Origin: Candidatus Parabacteroides intestinavium
GTDB lineage: Bacteria; Bacteroidota; Bacteroidia; Bacteroidales; Tannerellaceae
Length of the DNA: 17,550 nucleotides
Direction: 5' to 3'
Assembly: GCA_019118725.1 (NCBI GenBank)
Contig: DWYO01000145.1
Location: 1-17,550, forward strand
This document shows positions 13,090 to 17,550 of the stretch, piece by piece. Positions within the stretch are counted from its first letter, which is position 1, and every line of letters starts with the position of its first letter. The notes under the pieces were generated by a model. It did no database searches and was not told the origin of the DNA. It saw only the letters and a list, made by a program, of their open reading frames with translations. The position numbers and the translations under genes were made by a program.

Positions 13090-15231
13090 ATGAATTTTAA
13101 AAGAAAGATTTGGAGTGTTTTGCTTCTCTGTTTCGCTTTAGGCCAAGTGTATGCCGATGAAGGTATGTGGGTGCTGAAAGAACTAAACAAGCAAAACCTG
13201 GCTCGCATGAAAGAACTGGGCTTTACGCCGAGTTACGAGCAGTTGTACAGTGAGACCGATCCATGTGTAGCGAATGCGGTCGTTATCTTTGGCGGAGGAT
13301 GTACCGGCATCACGGTATCCGAAGAAGGGTTAATTTTCACGAACCACCATTGTGGGTATGGCTCCATACAACAGTTAAGCAGCGTGGAGCACGATTACCT
13401 GAAAAATGGTTTCGTCTCGCAAAACAAAGAGGAAGAATTACCGGTTCCGGGGCTGACGGTACGTTACCTGCGGGAGACAATAGACGTGACCGACCGCATC
13501 CGCAAAGAGATAGACGGCATCGAGGATGAGTATAAGCGGGTGATGGCAGCCGACTCTATCGGCACGGTGCTGTGCGATTCTATCGGAACCAGTGAGTTTA
13601 AGGCTGCAGATGTGCTGCCGTTCTATTCAGACAACAAATATTATTTAGTCGTATATAATGTATTCCGTGATGTACGTATGGTATTTGCCCCGCCTTCGTC
13701 ATTGGGTAAGTTCGGAGGAGATACCGACAATTGGATGTGGCCGCGCCATACAGATGACTTCTCGGTGTTCCGGGTATATGCGGATGCCAACAATGAACCG
13801 GCCGAATACAGCAAAGACAACAAACCTTATAAACCCAAGTATGTGGCCGAAGTTTCCTTACAGGGCTATCAAGATAAAGATTATGCCATGACTATTGGTT
13901 TCCCGGGAAGCACAAGTCGCTATCTGTGCTCTTGGGGCGTACGGCAACGTATTGAAAGCGAAAATATTCCACGTATCGAAGTGCGTGGCATCAAACAGGA
14001 TATCTGGAAAAAAGCCATGTCGGCCAGTGATGCGGTACGTATTAAATATGCCTCCAAATATGCAGGAAGCTCAAACTACTGGAAGAACTCTATCGGCATG
14101 AACAAAGGACTGGCTAAACTAGACGTCATTGCCCGTAAGCAGGCCCTGGAAAAGGAATTTGCTGCTTGGGTTGCACAAGACGCAAACCGTAAGGCTAAAT
14201 ATGGTGAGGTACTGAACTTGCTGGAAGAGGGATACACATCATCCAACGAGGCATACCGCGCATTGGTCTACCTGTCTGAATCGCTGGAAAGGGGTACGGA
14301 GATTGTTCGTTTGGCACGCATGGTAAACAGCTTCGACCCGGAAGGATCAACCGAAGAGGAGAAAAAGATATTCTTGGAAGACCACATCCAGACCTTCTTC
14401 AAAGATTATGAACCCGCACTCGACCAAGAAGTACTGGCTGCTATGATGAAAGTGGCTAACGAACGCATCCCAGCTCAGTATCAACCGGACGTGTTTGCGA
14501 AAATCAACAAGAAGTATAAAGGAGATTTTACAAAATATGCGGCTGATGTGTTCAAGAAAACCCAATTGTTATCGTACGACAATATTGTAGAGCTGATTTC
14601 CAATCCAAAGAAAAATGCGAAGCTGAAGAAAGACCCGGCATTCGAACTGAGCCTCTCTTCTTTGGTCGCTATGATCAACTTGGAGCAGCAGATGAATGAA
14701 TCGTCAGACAAAATACGGAAAGGCGAACGTCTCTTCCTGGCCGGACTGATGGAGATGCAACCGGAAAAGACCTTCTATTCGGACGCAAACTTTACGATGC
14801 GTATGAGTTATGGTTCGATAGGTGGATACCGCCCTTACGATGCAGCATGGTATAATTACTACACGACCGACAAGGGTATTCTGGAGAAGCAGGATCCGAC
14901 CAGCGATGAGTTTTGGGTACAAGAGGAAATCCTTGATCTGGTACGAAGCAGAGATTTCGGCCCGTATGCCAACGCGGATGGAGACCTCCAGCTTTGCTTC
15001 CTCACCAATAATGATATTACCGGAGGAAATTCAGGTAGTCCGATTTTTGACAAGAATGCACGACTTATTGGATTGGCATTCGATGGGAACTGGGAAGCTA
15101 TGAGCGGAGATATCGCTTTCGAGCCGGAACTCCAGCGTTGCATCGGTGTAGATATCCGTTATGTACTCTTCATGATTGACAAGTGGGGTAAATGCCCGCG
15201 ACTGATTGATGAATTAAAGCTGGTAAAGTAA
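13090..15231 (+). CDS. S46 family dipeptidyl-peptidase, DPP7 type
   Basis: This is an exported serine dipeptidyl-peptidase that removes N-terminal dipeptides from peptides in the periplasm, feeding amino-acid fermentation. Its 713 residues start with a signal peptide (cleavage after VYA, residue 22). The chymotrypsin-like catalytic triad is visible: H87 in TNHHCGYG, D223 in WPRHTDDFS and S648 in GGNSGSP. At the S1 position where DPP11 enzymes carry an arginine (FDRNW) this protein has G666 (FDGNWEAMSGD). That predicts DPP7-like preference for hydrophobic rather than acidic penultimate residues. The helical insertion of about residues 320-560 matches the S46 fold. The gene follows 213 bp of non-coding DNA with two large hairpins. 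The leader just upstream is A/T-rich with no clear Shine-Dalgarno. Confidence 0.92.
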   Translation: MNFKRKIWSVLLLCFALGQVYADEGMWVLKELNKQNLARMKELGFTPSYEQLYSETDPCVANAVVIFGGGCTGITVSEEGLIFTNHHCGYGSIQQLSSVEHDYLKNGFVSQNKEEELPVPGLTVRYLRETIDVTDRIRKEIDGIEDEYKRVMAADSIGTVLCDSIGTSEFKAADVLPFYSDNKYYLVVYNVFRDVRMVFAPPSSLGKFGGDTDNWMWPRHTDDFSVFRVYADANNEPAEYSKDNKPYKPKYVAEVSLQGYQDKDYAMTIGFPGSTSRYLCSWGVRQRIESENIPRIEVRGIKQDIWKKAMSASDAVRIKYASKYAGSSNYWKNSIGMNKGLAKLDVIARKQALEKEFAAWVAQDANRKAKYGEVLNLLEEGYTSSNEAYRALVYLSESLERGTEIVRLARMVNSFDPEGSTEEEKKIFLEDHIQTFFKDYEPALDQEVLAAMMKVANERIPAQYQPDVFAKINKKYKGDFTKYAADVFKKTQLLSYDNIVELISNPKKNAKLKKDPAFELSLSSLVAMINLEQQMNESSDKIRKGERLFLAGLMEMQPEKTFYSDANFTMRMSYGSIGGYRPYDAAWYNYYTTDKGILEKQDPTSDEFWVQEEILDLVRSRDFGPYANADGDLQLCFLTNNDITGGNSGSPIFDKNARLIGLAFDGNWEAMSGDIAFEPELQRCIGVDIRYVLFMIDKWGKCPRLIDELKLVK

Positions 15232-15243
15232 AAAGGGATAAAA

Positions 15244-15288
15244 GACGGTGTGTCAAAATATAAAATTGCATACAGATGACACACCGTC
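15244..15288 (+). terminator. Perfect 12-bp hairpin after the S46 gene
   Basis: GACGGTGTGTCA (15244-15255) pairs exactly with TGACACACCGTC (15277-15288) around a 21-base A/T-rich loop. It starts 13 bases after the S46 stop, where a terminator is expected, but there is no T-run after it. It may act as an mRNA 3'-end stabiliser or processing site, or be a dispersed repeat. Confidence 0.55.
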
Positions 15289-15302
15289 ATAGTATTCTCC
15301 TT

Positions 15303-15344
15303 AATTCTAAAAACCTCAAATTCCAAATTCTAACCTCTCAAATA
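15303..15344 (+). repeat. Heptad-periodic tract before the phosphodiesterase gene
   Basis: Six 7-base units can be read: AATTCTA, AAAACCT, CAAATTC, CAAATTC, TAACCTC and TCAAATA. Only the two central units are identical; the rest are degenerate. It ends eight bases before the ATG at 15352 and resembles the right-hand tract at 934-961. Confidence 0.45.
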
Positions 15345-15351
15345 AAAAGAC

Positions 15352-16152
15352 ATGAAACACCTTCTGAATATATGCTTAAGCTTGGCCATAATACTGGCTT
15401 TTCCCTCGTTCTTAAGGGCTCAAAATTCCAATAAAGTAATCCACTATAATGCCTTTTCTCACAATGACTATTGGCGAGAACATCCGCTTACCGATGCGTT
15501 GGATTTAGGATTCAATTGTGTGGAAGCAGATTTATGGGAAATAGATGATGAATTATATGTCTCCCATGAACAGCCCGAGGCAGATGCAGGCATCCGTTTC
15601 CGCACGCTTTATCTGGAACCCCTAATCAAGCGGATTCAGGCAAACGGTGGGAAGGTATATCCGCAGAGCCATCGTCCTTTTTTCTTAATGGTTGATTTTA
15701 AACAGAACGGTGAGGAAATCTATCGCTTGTTGAAGAAAATGGTTGAACCTTATCGAGAATACTTTTGCCGAATGGATAACGGAGAGTACCGGGAAGGCGC
15801 GATTTTGCTCTTTATATCTGGCGACAGACCTATGCAATCCTTACCCGAAGAATCTACCCGAGTAGCGTTCTTGGATGGTAAGTTGGCGGAAATAGGGAAA
15901 GGTATCCCTACCACCCTAATGCCTGTGGTAAGCGATAATTATGCGGATTTTTTTACCTGGAAAGGCGAAGGGGAAATGCCCGCGGACGAATTGGCCCGGA
16001 TGCGTAAACTCATTCAGAGCGTTCATGCCGAAGACAAACTTTTCCGCTGGTGGGGAGCTCCGGACACCGAGACTTTCAAGCGCCTGTTTCTGCATGAAGG
16101 TGTAGATTTGCTGGGGGCTGATAATCTGGAGGAGTTGGTAAAAATATTGTAG
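15352..16152 (+). CDS. Secreted PLC-like phosphodiesterase (PI-PLC/GDPD superfamily)
   Basis: This is a predicted exported phosphodiesterase of 266 residues with a signal peptide (cleavage after LRA, residue 23). The PLC-like TIM-barrel signature is clear: H37-N-D in AFSHNDY, E58 and D60 in CVEADLW, and H72 in VSHE. These correspond to the paired histidines and metal-binding acidic residues of glycerophosphodiester phosphodiesterases. Other elements are FLMVDFK (third strand) and a C-terminal RWWGAPD and LLGADN, consistent with the barrel end. The substrate is unknown; glycerophosphodiesters or inositol phospholipids are family guesses. It is preceded by a hairpin and a heptad tract and followed by a weak terminator-like stem, so it is probably its own transcription unit. 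Confidence 0.75.
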   Translation: MKHLLNICLSLAIILAFPSFLRAQNSNKVIHYNAFSHNDYWREHPLTDALDLGFNCVEADLWEIDDELYVSHEQPEADAGIRFRTLYLEPLIKRIQANGGKVYPQSHRPFFLMVDFKQNGEEIYRLLKKMVEPYREYFCRMDNGEYREGAILLFISGDRPMQSLPEESTRVAFLDGKLAEIGKGIPTTLMPVVSDNYADFFTWKGEGEMPADELARMRKLIQSVHAEDKLFRWWGAPDTETFKRLFLHEGVDLLGADNLEELVKIL

Positions 16153-16153
16153 T

Positions 16154-16211
16154 TCCTTTTAAAGCCGCTTTCCAAGGCGAAAGGATGTGCCATAAAAAGA
16201 CTTCTTTTTTT
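16154..16211 (+). terminator. Weak terminator-like region after the phosphodiesterase
   Basis: TCCTTT (16154-16159) can pair with AAAGGA (16180-16185) with an inner GCC/GGC pair. About ten bases later, AAAAAG and CTTTTT (16195-16210) form a second A/T stem ending in a long T-run. Neither stem is strong; the T-run and position are the main support. Confidence 0.35.
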
Positions 16212-16243
16212 GATTTAGAATTTCGTTTATCAAAAGGTTTTCT

Positions 16244-16251
16244 TACATTTG
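16244..16251 (+). promoter_or_regulatory. Promoter -7 box for the collagen-like lipoprotein gene
   Basis: TACATTTG matches TAnnTTTG exactly. A partial -33 box (TTTC, 16221-16224) lies 19 bases upstream. The leader would be about 40 bases. Because cysE starts 17 bp after this gene, the promoter probably serves both. Confidence 0.6.
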
Positions 16252-16298
16252 CAGAATTATCAATTTAAAGGACTTACAAATTTATTAAAAGATATCGA

Positions 16299-16769
16299 AT
16301 GAAAAAGATTATCGGATTATTACTGTTGCTGGTAACATTCGCTTCATGTGAAGGCCCAATGGGACCGGAAGGGCCAATGGGTCCCCAAGGACCGCAAGGC
16401 CCTGCTGGTGAAGGAACCGGAGGCGTTGTAGAAGGATGGCTTTACAATGAGTTTGAGATCACCAGTGCAGAGTGGCAACTATCCGCCGACGGAACCTACT
16501 TTTGGTGTGAAAAACCATGGGACGACATTACGGATTATGTCTTTCAGGAAGGCATGGTCATCGGAAATATGTACACCACAGTCGGGACAGAACAGACCTT
16601 GACCCCATTACCCTATGTGCTGGATTGCAAAGATGGTAACTACACCTGGCAAGAAACCTATACATTCGATTATAGTCCGGGATGGGTTGCGTTTTACATC
16701 AGCTATGATGATTTTCAGATGGACTTGCGTCCGAATACTCAACGGTTCCGCGTCACGATCCTTTGGTAA
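16299..16769 (+). CDS. Collagen-like lipoprotein of unknown function
   Basis: This is a small lipoprotein of 156 residues. The signal ends in a lipobox with C17 (TFASC), so the mature protein is probably lipid-anchored in the outer membrane. Directly after the cysteine come six Gly-X-Y triplets, residues 19-36 (GPM GPE GPM GPQ GPQ GPA), then a glycine-rich linker. A compact domain of about 115 residues (about 42-156) follows, rich in W, Y and D, with two cysteines (C70 and about C110) that might pair. Short collagen stalks usually drive trimerisation, so a trimeric stalked surface or periplasmic protein is plausible. No enzyme motif is visible in the C-terminal domain, and I cannot name its family. 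It is followed after 17 bp by serine acetyltransferase, with no obvious functional link. Confidence 0.8.
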   Translation: MKKIIGLLLLLVTFASCEGPMGPEGPMGPQGPQGPAGEGTGGVVEGWLYNEFEITSAEWQLSADGTYFWCEKPWDDITDYVFQEGMVIGNMYTTVGTEQTLTPLPYVLDCKDGNYTWQETYTFDYSPGWVAFYISYDDFQMDLRPNTQRFRVTILW

Positions 16770-16786
16770 ATCTTTTCGGAAACAAT

Positions 16787-17550
16787 ATGGAAGCATCTAA
16801 ATCGAATAGCCTGTTGAAAGGAGTTATTGACGAATTGGCCGATGAATCATCCTACGGGAAGCTGTTCCATAGTTGCCGGGATGAGGAGGCGTTGCCTTCC
16901 GGCGAAAACCTGAAACGTGTAGTTGATTTATGCAGGGCTATTCTTTTCCCCGGATATTACGGTGCAGCACACATCAATCGACAAACCATCCGTTTTCATA
17001 CAGGAGTGCTGGTCGAAACCTTACATCGCCTGCTTACCAAAGAGATTGGAGCTGGCTTGTGTTTTGCCAATACTGATTGTCAGGATTGCCGGGAGAAGCA
17101 GGTGAACGAAGAGGCGGAGCAGCTCTCCGAGCAATTTATCAAGACACTTCCACAAATCCGTGATTTGCTGGCTACAGATGCAGAGGCAACCTACAATGGA
17201 GACCCGGCTGCACAAAATCTAGGCGAAGTGATTTTCTGTTACCCGGGATTCCGGGCGATTTGCAACTACCGGATAGCTCATCAGTTACATCTTTTACATG
17301 TTCCTTATATTCCACGTATCATAACTGAACTGGCACATTCCGAAACAGGTATCGATATCCATCCGGGTGCCCGCATCGGACACCATTTTTCTATCGACCA
17401 TGGCACCGGAACGGTTATTGGCGAAACGAGTATCATCGGAAACTATGTACGGATATTCCAAGGTGTCAGCCTGGCAGGAGAGAAATTTCCTCCAGACGAA
17501 AACGGGAATGCCATTCGAGGAGTAGAACGCCATCCAGTTGTAGGTAATCA
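16787..17550 (+). CDS. cysE: Serine O-acetyltransferase (partial, 3' end outside the window)
   Basis: The enzyme transfers acetyl from acetyl-CoA to L-serine, giving O-acetylserine for cysteine synthesis in the cytoplasm. The frame from ATG 16787 is open for 254 codons to the window edge. The N-terminal helical region (1 to about 175) includes the DPAAQ motif (NGDPAAQNLGEV) and FRAICNYRIAHQLH. The left-handed beta-helix follows, with ETGIDIHPGARIG carrying the catalytic D-I-H and then HGTGTVIGET and GNYVRIFQGVSLAG hexapeptide turns. The long N-terminal region with a CQDCREK segment is like Bacteroidota serine acetyltransferases, which run to about 300 residues, so some 50 residues are missing. 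It starts 17 bp after the collagen-like gene, probably on the same transcript. Confidence 0.9.
   Translation, partial: MEASKSNSLLKGVIDELADESSYGKLFHSCRDEEALPSGENLKRVVDLCRAILFPGYYGAAHINRQTIRFHTGVLVETLHRLLTKEIGAGLCFANTDCQDCREKQVNEEAEQLSEQFIKTLPQIRDLLATDAEATYNGDPAAQNLGEVIFCYPGFRAICNYRIAHQLHLLHVPYIPRIITELAHSETGIDIHPGARIGHHFSIDHGTGTVIGETSIIGNYVRIFQGVSLAGEKFPPDENGNAIRGVERHPVVGN

Noticed and set aside
13263..13529. 88-codon forward open frame in S46
   Set aside because: It is an arginine-rich shadow of the peptidase N-terminal domain.

Overview
All genes in this window lie on the + strand. They look like chromosomal DNA of a gut Bacteroidales species, most likely Parabacteroides or a close relative. 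This rests on Bacteroidota-type promoters (TAnnTTTG -7 boxes at 108, 3041, 5611, 5622, 12889 and 16244), A-rich leaders without a strong Shine-Dalgarno, a three-gene type-B fumarate reductase, an S46 dipeptidyl-peptidase and a GH76/GH92 mannan-degrading pair. The genus is an inference from gene content and protein resemblance, not from a search.

Layout. 1-91: possible tail of an upstream gene. 133-2986: tcdA (t6A cyclisation in tRNA), lolD (lipoprotein-release ABC ATPase) and a sodium:neurotransmitter-symporter family transporter; lolD and the symporter are 2 bp apart. 3071-5420: an MFS exporter, whose true start is probably downstream of the longest ATG, then pdxB (pyridoxal phosphate synthesis). 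5421-5685: a direct repeat, a candidate terminator and clustered -7 boxes ahead of the respiratory operon. 5686-9213: sdhC-sdhA-sdhB (fumarate reductase), ended by a clear intrinsic terminator at 9237-9272. 9288-9482: a palindrome, candidate promoter and leader for a mannan operon. 9483-12876: GH76 endo-mannanase and GH92 alpha-mannosidase. 12877-13089: two strong consecutive hairpins. 13090-15231: S46 dipeptidyl-peptidase of DPP7 type. 15352-16152: secreted PLC-like phosphodiesterase. 16299-16769: collagen-like lipoprotein. 16787 to the end: serine O-acetyltransferase, cut by the window edge. No stretch longer than 300 bases lacks a gene. I saw no tRNA, rRNA, CRISPR array, transposase or integrase.

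How the genes work together. The sdhCAB operon is the anaerobic electron sink that makes succinate. GH76 and GH92 form a compact endo/exo pair for alpha-mannan, without SusC/SusD or a regulator in view. The S46 peptidase supplies dipeptides for growth on protein. tcdA, pdxB and cysE are housekeeping (tRNA modification, cofactor, cysteine).

The least explained structure is non-coding. Several gene junctions (tcdA/lolD, symporter/MFS, sdhC/sdhA, S46/phosphodiesterase) carry degenerate 7- or 8-base periodic repeats, and three of these fold back on a complementary arm. The GH92/S46 junction carries a different pair of long hairpins. I found no convincing new multi-gene system; the repeats and hairpins are the best leads.
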